From Plectrocnemia conspersa (Eukaryota > Arthropoda > Insecta > Trichoptera > Polycentropodidae), in assembly GCA_009617715.1 (NCBI GenBank), contig VTFK01000298.1, positions 281,239-345,238 on the forward strand: a stretch of 64,000 nt of DNA. The letters run 5' to 3'. Under the pieces are notes generated by a model. The model searched no databases and had not been told where the DNA came from. It saw nothing but the letters and a program-made list of their open reading frames with translations. The translations under genes and the position numbers were made by a program. Numbering within the stretch: the stretch's first letter is position 1; the number at the start of each line of letters is the position of its first letter. Positions 13,122 to 25,923 of the stretch are shown in pieces.

Positions 13122-14410
13122 GATCCTGTTAACGATAAACATATTTTTAATTACGATTAGGTATGTAAAGACAAATATGTGAGGAATTGATGAAATCTGT
13201 ATGACCTTGAAAATACTTAAAATCTAAAATAAGGATCAACAACATATTCAATTAGTAATTCAACGCTTAATGGCTTCATTTGTATTTTTGATAAAACTTT
13301 TGGTGGGTGGCCGAAAAAAACATGGTCATTCATAAGAAATAAACTGGCGCTAAAATTGTATCATTCGATTTCCCTTATATGTCGCCAAAACGATAAAGCA
13401 TACATGACGATACCGCAGTATGCAAAATAGGAAGTGTAATTAGCTTGTAAAACAATGCCGAAAGCGATAAGAGAATTCGAGATCGGCGACGCGCATGAAA
13501 AAAAAATGGCGGCCAAGGGTGTGCTTTATGCGTCTTAGCACGTAGCCCTTGCGATATACAAACCGACGACATGTATTCGATGCCTATATCGCAACGTTAT
13601 GAAATTTGAACCGATAAAACGCGAGAAAAGCCGGCGGCCTTGACGAACTGCAAACAGACGCCTTCGGCTCCCATGTTGGATTCTGCCGAAAAGGCGCGAC
13701 GGTGACAATGGAACGAATTAACGACTTTTATAAGACGAATCGGCAGCGGAAAGCGGGGAAGTAAATTTTTGGAGCTAACCTGGCGAGCGGGGCGCAGGCC
13801 CTTCCCTGTGCCGGAGCCTCGTCGACGCTTCAGCCAAAGACAAGGACTGTCTATGGTTCGAACGCCCACCGTTCCCGTGCGAAAAATCGATAATGCTCGC
13901 CAGTGCGCGTTTAAAACTGTACACAAAAATAAAAGAGATTGCAAATAAATATTTTATTAACTAAGCATGTGAGTGCCTGAAGTAATATATAAAAGTATAA
14001 CATATTTTATCCTATTAAATAAAATAATAGAATAGTTTATAAACATTTCATTCGGAGCCGTCGATACAGCAGTTTTTAATTTATGGTGAATTAAATTGCA
14101 AAACATGGCCATCTCTGCTAAACACATAACATGGATACTGGCGGTACTTTTTTGTGCTTGTCACTAAAATAAATCTCTATCACTATACAACAGAAAAAAT
14201 AATATGAATTTAAATTGCACTTACATAATATAAGTATCGACTCTTGATAATCTTGAAAGGTATATACACGTAAATATGACATATAATAATATTTTTGAAA
14301 ATATAGTTTTAATTACACTACAATTAAAGTTATTATCACTATTGAATATGTATAAGTAAATTCTTCCAAGTCGAACTCGTATGCCATTTCAACTTTAATA
14401 AATAAAATTG
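13122..14410. other. Upstream region and probable 5' UTR/promoter of the SR gene
   Basis: Bases 13470-13920 are clearly GC-richer than their flanks, as expected for a promoter and first exon of a broadly expressed gene. On the minus strand a donor-like GCCAG then GTTAGC lies at about 13780, which could join an untranslated first exon to the acceptor just upstream of the start codon. The rest, 13930-14410, is AT-rich with no supported feature. Confidence 0.4.
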
Positions 14411-14442
14411 AAAGACCATTTAATCAAGATTAAATGGTCTTT
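14411..14442. repeat. Near-perfect palindrome, 15-bp arms with 2-base spacer
   Basis: Left arm 14411-14425 (AAAGACCATTTAATC) is the exact reverse complement of 14428-14442. It lies just beyond the end of the decayed hAT transposase frame, so it may be part of that element, or an unrelated hairpin. Confidence 0.85.
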
Positions 14443-14445
14443 TTG

Positions 14446-14997
14446 TTAATTTATGAGGTTTAATTCTAAAAACTTTCCTCCAGTAATGGCTATAGATATA
14501 TTAATTGGCAAAATTATTCTAATAGCAGTCACTGCGTTGGTATATAGCAATTGTATGACGTATTGTAGTGAAGAATGTGGTTTAACCAATCTGAAGAATA
14601 ATTTTAATTGTACACACAGTTTAATGGCATCAATATCCAATGATTCATTATCAGTGAGTTTGGTCTCTAACTTTTTACAATTTTCCAGCAATGCTTCTGG
14701 CGAAACATTTATTAAACCATTGATGTAATACGAAAATTTAAAAAAGGATCCATGATATTTCAGTTCGTCAAATTTAACTTCAGGTTTTAATGTAAATAAT
14801 GCAACAATTTTAAGTAAAACATCCCATCTATTGGTGGAAGACGAGAAGAATTTGTAAATTTCTTGAATTAAACCAAAAAATGACACAGCATCTAAATTGC
14901 ATTTGCCATTAGCCATTTGAAAACTGCAAGGAACATGAAAAGCACGAGAATTTTTATCCCTTATATGTTTTTGGGACCCATTAGGTTTTCCTCGCAT
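14446..14997 (-). pseudogene. Decayed hAT-family transposase fragment (ZMYM1/repressor-like)
   Basis: A continuous reading frame of 183 codons. The middle part has IQEIYKFFSSSTNRWDVLLK, which resembles the segment of ZMYM1-like hAT transposases before the insertion domain. The end has NAVTAIRIILPINISIA, resembling the C-terminal dimerisation region (usual form: RILLTIPVSVAS.ERSFSKLKLIK). The family's middle few hundred residues are missing between these parts, so this is an internally deleted copy. The conserved S-ERSFS-KL core is replaced by ITGGKFLELN. An unrecognised open stretch of 83 codons at 15212-15463 on the same strand could be another piece of it. Confidence 0.65.
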
Positions 14998-15863
14998 ACC
15001 AGCACCGGTGACCTCTCATGTTATCTATCTTGATATTATATTCTTTTAGTTTCTTAATTATAATGGCACTTGATTCAACATCAGTCATATTTTTCATTTC
15101 AATAAAACCGAGAAAATATTCACGGAATTTTTGAAAAATTTACACAAATCGTATTATTATAGACATTTGTTTACTAATATCGGGTTTTATTACTAATTTA
15201 GGGTGTGCAGTCTAAAATAAATGAATAATATTTTGTTTCCTTTCAATAAGAGTCAAAAAAGAACCATTAAAATCAATTCTTCTTTTCATTATATCAGACA
15301 AATTATATCCATCGTCTGAATTATTTTCCATGATTTCAAACTGTGAAATTACTTTTGATAAAGAATCAGCTTGAGAATAGCATTCTAAAGAATTTTCTGC
15401 TACTAAGAAATAATATTCTATATCATTGTATATAGTTTCATTTTTATTAGACTCATAAGACATGGATGGTCAAATTAAATATTTATTGAGAAGATTTGCA
15501 TTTCTATTAGCATCAGCCACCTTCTTGTCTCTTATTTTTGTTATAGGCTGAAATGAACTTTAATGTACGTATACATATATGTATATATCTATCGCTCACT
15601 CATTTAATATATTCGATTTTTTATAAATGTTTCGTAAAGATTACAACTGAAGTTTCTGAAGCGTTGAAAGGTGGTTTACAGACATACAGTATCGATGGAA
15701 ATGTGTATATTTTCACAATATTTCGTAACGTTTTAGTTTGCTCTATATTAGTAATGTTTTCATTTAAAATACAAATAGATGTTAGAAATATAGTAAGAAA
15801 AAAAGCGATAACTGTAATTTATATATCTAATGTATATTTTTTACGTAAAATACAAGTTTTTAC

Positions 15864-16414
15864 CAGGGTTTTTAACCATAATTGAAGTGAAACCCGAAAA
15901 CCAGAAAAAAAACATTGTTTTTGTCGGAACGAATACCGGAGCTGAACAAAAAAAATATCGGTTCAGTATATGTTCAAACACACGCTTTAACTATTCATTT
16001 TTTGTTTAATAAATTATATTATTATCGCTCAATAAATGAAATATACTTCTAGTTCTAATTATTATACCTTTAGTTGTATATTAATGATTATTTTTTATAT
16101 TATATTATTGTATCAACTTATGTAGTATACTTAGACGGTGTCCCAATTCTGCCTAGTCTCCTCCCCAAAACCTTTAACCTAATTTATGGAAGTTGCCTTA
16201 TTACAGAAGAACGAAAAAAATGTTCTAAATTATTGTAAAATAAATACTAATAAAAAAATTAAATTTAAAAGTTAATTACTTGGAGCTGAACCGAAAACAC
16301 ACAAAAAACATTATTTTTTTCCAATACGAAAACTGGAACCAAACTAATATATTATTTTGTAATTGAACCAAAACGAAAACCGGAATGAAAAAAATAACGA
16401 AGTTCGAAGCCCAG
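15864..16414. mobile_element. hAT-type MITE, copy 1
   Basis: A 551-base insertion flanked by 8-base direct repeats GTTTTTAC (15856-15863) and GTTTATAC (16415-16422), one mismatch. The ends are imperfect inverted repeats: CAGGGTTTTTAAC on the left, and CTGGGCTTCGAAC read inward from the right. The interior is rich in GGTTC/GAACC and CCGGTTTTCG motifs. An 8-base target duplication and CAGGG-like ends fit the hAT superfamily. A related copy lies at 58057-58365. Confidence 0.7.
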
Positions 16415-16608
16415 GTTTATACGCCTTTCTTCATATTTTGCGAATGCTCAATTAAAATAGTATTATGGCCATAAAAGTTAACAATAAAAACAACGCAAAT
16501 GATGACATTTGTTCTAGCTGTCAAATTGTTATCTATCGGTTATTATAGTTTTCAGTATAAATATAAATATTTACGTAATTAATTAATTTACGCTTATAAC
16601 GGTTGAAA

Positions 16609-19600
16609 ATGTTTTGTCAAATAAAAGCTGTTGCTAATTGCAAGGAAATTGATTCCATAAAAAAATCATTATTTTTATCTGACGATAATGGTAAGATACG
16701 ATAAATTATATTCTTCTATGTTTATTAAATTTGCAAATAATGATATTTTGTAGACGAAAATTGGTTGAACGAATGTCAAATCTGTCTATCGCCGTGTTTA
16801 TCGAATCTGATTTGCGCCAGAAAACAAAGAATGTGCATTTTGTCAACACAATGGGATAGCTCTCTCAACTGTAACGTCTTTGTCGATGCATGGAACGGTC
16901 ACCTTTTGTCAGATGTAACATCGTTATTAACTTTGCAAGTTATTAGCTCTGAATCTAGAGAAGTAATTATAAATAAAATCTATAACATTTAATATTGAAT
17001 TATGTGAATATTTAAATCAAATTGATCGTTTAAGGCTTATAACGATTGGCTCTGTATTATTGTGGGCTTCAGAACTGGTGAAGTAGGATTTTATACTGAA
17101 TTAGGACAACTTTTACTGTTGGAAAAGTTCAATATAACTCCAGTTATTCAGTTGAAATCGCACATAGGACAACACAGCGCAGAAACTGATGAGGTTTATG
17201 TACTATACGGCGACTCTATATGCTGCCTGGCTGTTTCAAATTTATTGCAAATTTTACGTTATGCTCGATTGCAAGTATTGAAAGGTATATGAATGATTAC
17301 TTATATTTATATATGATTGATAGGTTATTTTATGATGTATTTATATCATTCAGGTCAAAATTATATGGGTAAAGTACCACTAGTGGAAGGACAAAATTTA
17401 TTGACAAGAAAATTAGGATTTTCCAACCAAGATTCCATCAGCGATGCTTCAGTTATTGGACTAGAATTAAGTAACACTTTTGATCATTTACTCACTGCTT
17501 CACTTCATGGCGGTTTTTTTACGGGGTATGTAATTATATGATTTAGATCTTCTTTATTATTGAGTATTACTAATGATTATGTTTTAGATATAGATCAGTC
17601 GCTCCGCATAATACTGTGGTAATGGGGGTCGGTGCAAGACCGTATATTGCTTTTCATCAAGCTTTAGAAGGCGGCAATCCTCAATCTCTAATCAACGACG
17701 TCGCTCATGCCGTAGCCAGTAAAATAAAATCTGCTTTACCGTAAATATACATTATATTACCAAAATAATATACATATTTAAATATTTATTGTTAAATATT
17801 TACGTATATTTTAGGGGATGGTTAGGTGGAGGTAAAAGTCATAGCGATTCTTCGGCAACTATTCCGCCGCCCTCCGAAAACATGTTTTGTAGATATTCTT
17901 TGAAGGATTTACACAGAAAAGGATTATTTACAATAGCTTCTCCCGATCGGAGACTATTGGCGGTCGTGGATTCTTTTGGTAGGGTCGTATTGATAGACGT
18001 TCGACGAGGAACAGCCACAAGGATGTTTAAAGGATATAGAAATTGCCAGATTGGATTTATGCAGGTATTTTAATATAAAGATAATTTTCTTTATACATTG
18101 ATTTACATTTATGTTTTGATAGGTGAATGAAGAACGTAGCAGGCATAAAGGAACCGGAAGAAAAACTTTGTTTTTGGTCATCTATATTGGAAAACACGGT
18201 TTATTGGAAGTGTGGCCTTTGAGAGGTCCTCGTGTGGCCGCTTTTAATGTTTCCAAAAATGCTCGTTTGTTCTACAATACGCCCAAAACTCAACACAATT
18301 CACGTCGTTCGCATTCAAACAACAACAATACGATGATCGCTTTATTGAATCCGGATGGCGAAATCAAATCTATCTCGATTCCGTTTCATTTTGCACTAAG
18401 CAATGAAGATTCGGACCGATCTAGAGATATTCACGTGATCAAAAAGTTAAGACAGCTGGTAAAGGAAAAGGATTGTGACGTAGAAATGTTGAAGAATGAA
18501 ATCATGAAGGTTGTTAAAGAGTTGAAGAGTACTGAGATTAAATTGCATTGTGTTGAAATGTTGGCTGGTAATGAGAATGTGTCTCCGGAAATTTTGCTTT
18601 TGTGCATCGATAACTTGGATACAGTCGAAGAAGGAGACGCATCGTCCAACTTAGAAGTTCATAAATTGAGCGTAATGTGCGGTAATATTAGATCTTTATT
18701 GTTGTTGCTGTTGCATTGCAATAAAGAGGATTATAGCACTAAAAAATTACCACTAGAAAGTATTAACGAAGGCGATGAATCGAAAGAACATGACGTATCT
18801 TTAATATCAGAATCAGAGCTGATACATTTGCAACATTTGTTGAATTTCGCTTCGTCAATAGAATTGAAAAAGATTCAACACGCCAAAGTGACGTTTAGAG
18901 ATGAAAAAAAATGTGCTTGCTCTGATTTTCTATCTTCTTTTAACCTTACATCAGACGGAGACTTCTTGATTTTGAAAGATAATCTATCAGAAGAGGCTCT
19001 TACTTTTTTATATCTCGTCAATTATATAACTCTTGCATATTTGGCAATTTAGAATGGAATAGTATACAACAATTGTCATACAAGATTAAATTTGTCGAAT
19101 CAATTATTATATGTAAGCTGTTATTGGTATATTGGATGCATTTATCTGTTCAAGAGATGACGAAGAGCAGAATGGAAAAGTTTGCCAATCTAATGTTGGG
19201 TATTTGCCGATTGACAGGCATAAAAAATATATACATCGGATACAGTGAAATATCGCCTTGGTGGCAGTCGATAAGAGATTTTCTTGTAGATTCTATGTGT
19301 CCGTTCAAGAGTATGGTAACAGCCCAATTATGCAGGGCTGTCGCTAAGCATCTCGAAAAGGAGGAAGAGAGTAAACATAATGAACTTGACGAAGATTTGT
19401 GGGAGAATCTTAGCAAAGATAATGCACAATGGGGATTATTGATTGGAAAACTTGACGATATATCTCTATTGAGTATGATTTTATCGCAAAAACCTGAGAT
19501 TTTCAATAAATTGCCTAATCTTCCAGTAGAACTACCCGAGATTAATTTAAAATATATATTTAACGAAGGAAAAGGATCAATTTCAGAACTAACTGCAATT

Positions 19601-21040
19601 TGGTTGTGTATAGCCGGCGTCGATTTAGAAAGCATTATGAACATAGATAAAGAAGAATCGGAAATTGATAAGTTAGAAAATACGAAAACAACCATTTCGT
19701 TAAATAAAGACGATAAAGACATTTCAAAGTTGGAAGTCATAACGTTCTTTGATAAACTGAATTTATTAAAAAATCAGTTTCCGCACAGTTTGAGTTCTAA
19801 TAATTTAATCGCAAATATGTGTTGGACGTATATTAAACATTGGTCGAACAATTACGAAGGTTTAATCTACTTAGAAGCTTCTTTGAAGTGCTTAAAGAGT
19901 ATAACGCACATGTCTTTACGATGCGGAATGTGCTTTATAATATGGTCGACATATCTAACTCAACCGTTTGAATCGGTTTGCAAGTTAATCATCAAAGTTG
20001 GTAAATTGCCAAGAGAGAAGCTGACAAGACAGAATGTCGGTTTGTCCGATGTGCAGTTGTTGAAATTCTTAGAGATTGTTAATGAATTTTTAGATTTGTT
20101 TTTGTGCAGCGCTTTATCGGACAAACAAGACGAAACTTCCGCGATTCAATTTGAGAACATCTGGGAGAAGAGCCAACACGCTTTAACAGAATTGGCATTG
20201 ATGAAAACTAACGTTAATGTTGATATTTTGCAAATACACTATCAGTTAAGCTCGGCCATTTATTATCAATGCTACTTGGGCTGCAACTTTTGGAAACATC
20301 CGTCAAATCTATTCGATGTTGAGAGTCAAAAATGTATATATAGCCCTCTGAATACTTCGAGCTCTGCGATTCATAATCAAATGACGGACAGTAGAGTTAT
20401 GCTGCAAAGAACTACGTTCTTATCTAGATTAGTGCAGAAATGCATAGAGCTTCCTAAAGATAGAGATGTATGGATTGAACGAATTCAAGACCTTGCTAGA
20501 TTGTGGAGAGTCAACGATGATGTGATTCGTAGAAAACTTGTAAGGAGTATTAGAATAAGTATAATGAAAACATATTAAAAACTTTTTTTATTATTATTTT
20601 TAGGTCCTTAATTTTTATGTGCAAGGATTAGACACAGAAGCCGAAGGCGCTTTAGTTTCAGTAACCGATATTAAACCATTGCTAGAATTATTAGTGCCTA
20701 TTGCTGGACGCAGATTGAGACATTTTATGGATTCTATCCAAAACCGAGCAGAGATTCTATCAATTCTGTCTCCGCAAATCACTGCTTATTTAGACTCATT
20801 GGTATTTTTTTATTTAATTAAATTTTATTTACGTAAATAAAATCCTATCTAATTTTTGTTTGTATTTAGATTGAAGAAAATACAGAGTTTTTAACTGTGA
20901 CTTCGATGGATGATATCCGCCGTTTGATTGAAGTTGTTATAACACATTGCGACCCCAAAAAAGATAACTACATACATAAGACCGCAAGTTCGTTATTGGA
21001 TGCTGTTGTAAACATACAAGCGCACTTGCAAAATATTTAA
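16609..21040 (+). CDS. RAB3GAP2: Rab3 GTPase-activating protein non-catalytic subunit
   Basis: Regulatory subunit of the RAB3GAP1/2 complex, which acts on Rab3 as GAP and on Rab18 as exchange factor. Exons: 16609-16690, 16754-16962, 17035-17284, 17354-17525, 17588-17740, 17815-18064, 18123-20539, 20604-20801, 20870-21040; introns are 52-76 bases. All junctions agree in phase. Product about 1300 residues, against roughly 1390 in human. N-terminal beta-propeller-like regulatory domain: DWLCIIVGFRTGEVGFYTE, HQALEGGNP, DSFGRVVLIDVRRGTATRMF and GYRNCQIGFMQV all match the family. The large exon has an apparent single missing base: the first frame ends in TAG at 19050-19052, and the frame that continues (open from 18983) carries on to 20539. 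The exon length (2417) is one short of a multiple of three while its two ends require phase 0, so a one-base deletion around 19003-19017 explains it. Sequencing error or a real lesion cannot be told apart here. A polyadenylation signal-like AATAAA lies near 21118. Confidence 0.93.
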
Positions 21041-21809
21041 TTGAAGTATTATATTACAAGTTATATATATAATATATTATAAATATGTTAAATATGTATG
21101 ACATGTAAAATTTTAAATAATAAAGGTTGTTGATTGATAATGTTGTTTTTTTATTTCTCACCTACAAATAATAAATATAATAAACACCCAAATCCGTGTA
21201 GAACTCTTAAATAAAAAATAATATTTTTAGTTATACATAATGATTTTCAAGTTGGCTAAATTTATTTATTAGGAAATTTTATTCAAAGGCCAACTCCGAA
21301 TATATTTTGAGGAGTAGAAACTGACACGGGAGCTCAAAAAAAGGTCATTTTGGAAATTTTTGACGAAGGAGGACAATCCTACTCAAATGAGGATATGCCT
21401 GGTTACGTTAATATTAAGAACTAGTTAGTAAGATTTGACTTTAATAAAGAGAATCATTCTGGTTATATTTATATACATAGATCAGAAGGCGACATTTCAG
21501 GAATAGTTCACAAATATAACCCTACCCAACCTAAATTAGTTTAAGGAATTTTGATATTATTCAGAGGGAGTTTTGCGTCTTTCCTACACTTAAAATATTA
21601 AAAAAATTTAGGACACAATAACAATATCAATGCAATAAAACACCTGATGAAAACACTAAATAAATTAATAAAAAAATACTTTCAGCAGTGGATGAAGTGT
21701 ATTAAATCAAAAGGGCACTATATTTTTATAATTGTCTCTGTATGATACATTGATTGTCTCGTTGTTATAGTTACATATGAAACACCAACAAAGACATAAC
21801 CTATAGTTT
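21041..21809. repeat. Intergenic gap with a dispersed repeat fragment
   Basis: Between RAB3GAP2 and TTC8. Bases about 21336-21380 (GGGAGCTCAAAAAAAGGTCA, then TTTTGGAAATTTTTG) resemble 59480-59600, where GGGAACTTGAAAAAATGTCA and TTTCGGAAATTTTTG occur. This suggests two copies of one degraded element. No coding sequence seen; the last part should contain the TTC8 promoter. Confidence 0.45.
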
Positions 21810-24800
21810 ATGAATATGACTGCAACAATGGATAAGTTTTATGTAGCCTTGATATTATATAAAAACCGAAAATTTGATAAATGCATCGAAAAATGTACAA
21901 AAATCTTGGAAGATTCACCGTTAGATCAAGCTGTGTGGACGTTAAAGATGAGATCCATGACCAGAAAAGTACTATTGGATGATCTAGATTTGGATGCTGA
22001 TTTCAATGCTGATGAAGAATTTATTTGGAGAGAGACAATCGCTACAGCGCCTCGTCCTGGCACTTCACTAAGAAATCCAGTTCAATCAGCAACAGCACTT
22101 GTAATAAATTTGATTTATTTTACCTGTTTTAAAAAAATTTAGTATCTTCTTGAAGCACTCTTCTACAGTCCTTGATTGGTATTCTCTGCTAATAGGGTAT
22201 ATCAAAGTCATTGATTCTGTATCTTTCCTAATAGGAGATAGACATTAATTTATTTTTCAGTAAAGGGAAATACTAAAGCTTTTTCTTTTTAGTTTAATGT
22301 ATTCGTTATAAATATTTTAATATTATACTTGTAATTAATGGAATATTTTTAGAGGCGTCCAGGTACTGGAGCCAATCATTTGACTGGCAATGCCAGGACT
22401 ATCACGGCAAATCGGCTGAGGACGGCTCGCACGCCAGGAACAGCTCGTGCATTATTGGCAACTGCACAAGCAAGAGCTTTGAGATTGGGCACTGCAACTA
22501 TGATACTTTCAAGAGATGAGATGTTTATTCAACCGTCTAAGTTGAATTTACCGAAATACGCGCAAGAATTGTGTATAGCGAAACCGTTGTTTGAATACCT
22601 TTTTTATCATGAAGGTGATTATAGACATGTGAGTATATATTCTGGAATGATTTGGAACATCTGTGTTTAATTTAATTATTAATAATATTTCAACATTAGG
22701 CAATGGAGCTCGCGGTGCATGCGACAAAGTTTTTGAACTACGCAGACTGGTGGTGGAAAGTTGCATTAGCAAATTGCTACACAGTGTTCAATCTGATTCG
22801 TGAAGCAGAACAGCAATTGCGTAGTGCCTCCAAACATCAATTGCACGTGGATATATTTTTAAGACTTATCCGATGTTATGTAAAATTAGATCAACCTTCA
22901 GCAGCATTGGATGTTGTCAAGCAAGGTTTAGACGCTTTTCCGGAAGACGTTAAAATAATGACTGAGCAGGCTCGTATATTGGAGGGAGCTGGGGATTCAA
23001 CACAATCTGTGCGTGTTTATCGGTTGATAGCTATAAAAGATGCGATGAACATTGAAGCGATTGCAAGTATAGCAATACATCATTTTTATAATGATCAACC
23101 AGAAATGGCGCTCAGATATTACAGGTAATGATCAATACTTTCATAAGGGATTTCATCTACAGCTGTTGAGAAGGCTTAAAAATTTTAACCTTTTTTAGTT
23201 AACTGATTATTTGCTATGTAATGATTATGAATTTATTTATAATTGTTACAATCACATTCTCATATTAATTGTCCTTTGATGAAGGACTTAAAATTAGTTA
23301 CAATCAAATTAATTAATTTATAACTGACTACAACTATTCTTTTATGTTGTTTTGTATTGGTTTTGAGGGTTCGGTGATCATTGCTCACATGGCAAATGGT
23401 CACACGAACCATGGAATAACGAAAATATTTTTAAAAATATCACTGACTGGCCAACTGTTGCCCCGGATGATACGCAATGCAGGCCAGCCAACGAGAGAAC
23501 GTCTCCTCTTATGCTCGAGAGAAATATTAATGAAACTCTGATAAATATGTAGTACTACGGATCCCGCTCATCCGGCCGTCACAAGCTGGGTGCCCGCCCA
23601 TAAGGGTTGGACTCGTAGGGTCCTAGTACCGATAACGGTAGTTACCGATACTATGGAATGACATCCCTGACATGAACATTAGTCAAGGAAAAATTGCTCG
23701 CGCGGACTTGCTCACACAAACATTGATTGCAAGTAGGGTCCACAATCGAATATTTCAACTACATATATTATATATGAATTTTTAATAATTTATCGAATAT
23801 TCGTTTATATAATACTATCTCGAATATAATTTAAAAAACATCCTAAATAGAAACCATTTTTATACTTGAGCAGCACAGGTAGTCTTTTTCTTCTCAATAT
23901 ACTCGAGTGATGAGTGCTGCTCCAAAATCCATAGTTTTCATGCGCCTTTATTTTTTTCGAAATGCGAGACAATGAGACGCTTCTTTTCGACAAGAAAATA
24001 TGCTTTTACGTTTTCGAAAAATGTTTATGAATAGAATGTATCGATATACAGCGTTTCTACTATGACCGAAATTCGCAGAATTCATTCTTTGAGCGAAACA
24101 AAATGTTAGAAAAGCCAACCCTTTATTATCATTTAACGATCTTTATGTATATCAAATTCGTTACAGATATTATTAAATATTGTATAAAGAATAAATTCCA
24201 TAAAATTATGTATTTAAAATGTTTCATCAATATTGCTGAATTAATTCAATCGCAGCTGATCTTAAATCTGGTGATTTGAAAAAAGCTGAAATGACATCCC
24301 TGATTAAAAAATATGTAATAATAAATTAAGCATTTTTCTTTTGACTTGCTCACTGATCAGCAAGTCGCACAGCATTGTGTTATGCATATTAATTCAAAAA
24401 AATTAACGATTATGAAAATAATTAATGATTAATTTAAATAATTAATATTTAGCAATCTTTTTTTTTTAAATGATATTTTACTTCCAATTAATTGATTTTT
24501 TTAACATATTAGCTAAATAAATTAATATTGGTAATAACTGGGAAAAAAATTACGAATATACTCGAATACTTTATTCATTTTTTATTTAATATTCGAATAG
24601 TTGAAAACTACGTACCTAATCGCCATATAATTATTTAACCCGTAGATTTTTATTGTAAAACCGGATAAAAATACTTTAAAAATATTATATAAATATTTAC
24701 TAATGTCTTATTTCAATCAATTGATTATTTTTTCCCTTTTTATACTCTTAATATTGAATTTAAATAACTTTCCTTAAGCCGTGTGAGCAATGGCCTTGTG

Positions 24801-25865
24801 AGCGTTCGATTTGTGACCAATGTTCGTGTGACCAGTTGCCATGTGAGCAATAGTCCATTCATTGGTTTTGAGCAGCACATTTTTCCAAGAACGGGTCACG
24901 TTCTGGCATGATTTGTTAGATTATGTTAAAATTTCTTCGAGCTTAATTTAATTATCATCGACAGCACATTTTTAAATAACACAACAAAGATAATAACCGA
25001 AGTAATCGTCCATGAGTTCACATAATTACCCATAGAGGGAAGTACCGTTCCGGTACTTCTTTTTTTAGAACGACACCACTGGTTTTGAGCTCATTCAAAT
25101 AATTAATAGTATATTCTTTGTAAACTGTTTATAGTATTTTAGTTTTCATTTAAATATAGAAGTATTCCGTTTATTATTAATTTGCAGGTTTTTGTATTTC
25201 GAGTGATAAATCATGAATGGTTTTAATTTACACCCAGCAATATTTGTACTTTATAAGTCTTACAAAACGACCGTGCTTATGAATTACCATTCCTCAAGTG
25301 AACAATTAAATAATTATCTTTCTTCTTGGGTAAATCGAGGAATGGCTGTATCACATAAATAATTTCTAAAAACTATCATGATCATAATAATAATTCAATA
25401 TTATTTATATCACTAGGCGCGTTTTGTCAATGGGAGCTTATTCAGCTGAAGTATTCAACAATGTCGCTTTATGCTGTCTGAGAGCACAACATTGGGATTT
25501 AATTCTAGGATGTTACAGACGGGCACTTCTTTTGGCAACTGATATACCAATTCAAGCTAACATTTGGTACAATTTATCTCATCTCGGATTGGTAAGTAAT
25601 TTATTTAATATAAAACTTCTAGCATAATCTTCATTTTTAATCAAATTTTTAGGCAATTGGTGATATAAATCTGGCCATTCAGTGTTTACGATTATGTGTT
25701 AACTTAGATCCGACTCATGCTACCGCTTTAAACAACTTGGCCGGGCTGGAGAAACATTTGGGCCATATATCTACAGCAAGAAGTTTATTCATAGCGGCTC
25801 TATCGGTGGACCCAACTTTACCAGAAGCAATTTCAAATTTAAAAATGATTGATGAAATAAAATAA
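21810..25865 (+). CDS. TTC8: Tetratricopeptide repeat protein 8 (BBS8), BBSome subunit
   Basis: BBSome component that carries membrane cargo in cilia. Exons: 21810-22100, 22353-22628, 22700-23124, 25417-25591, 25653-25865; all junctions phase-consistent; 459 residues. N-terminal TPR-like part (RKFDKCIEKCTKILEDSPLD), then PRPGTSL, then a low-complexity RPGT/TARTPGTAR linker typical of TTC8. After it come LGTATMILSRDEMFI and LFEYLFYHEGD. TPRs fill the C-terminal half: DWWWKVALANCY, IAIHHFYNDQPEMALRYYR, AEVFNNVALCCL, ALNNLAGLEKHLGH. Three ATGs occur at 21810, 21816 and 21828; the first is used, but the third may be the real start. The protein stops soon after the TPR with GHISTARSLF, so it lacks about the last 45-60 residues of human TTC8. 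Intron 3 (2.3 kb) holds a probable transposon. The 3' end faces mRpL48 at 58 bases. Confidence 0.94.
23340..24880. mobile_element. Candidate DNA-transposon-like insertion in TTC8 intron 3
   Basis: Bases 23378-23411 and 24822-24856 are long inverted repeats of one another. The shared core reads ATTGCTCACATGGCAA, one variable base, then TGGTCACACGAAC, about 1.4 kb apart. Short relatives of the motif (TGAGCAATGGCC, GTGAGCGTTCGA, TGACCAATGTTCG) cluster at 24780-24830. All other introns of this gene are 60-260 bases, so the excess length fits an insertion. I could not find a target-site duplication, so the exact ends and superfamily are open. Confidence 0.5.
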
Positions 25866-25923
25866 TTGTATATTATAATAAACTTTAATCTACAAACTTA
25901 TTTCTTAGCCACTACAAACATTT

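Noticed and set aside
15212..15463. Minus-strand frame of 83 codons
   Set aside because: No recognised family; may be part of the neighbouring hAT relic, but nothing supports a separate gene.
19150..19740. Long minus-strand frame of 196 codons
   Set aside because: Antisense shadow of the RAB3GAP2 large exon.
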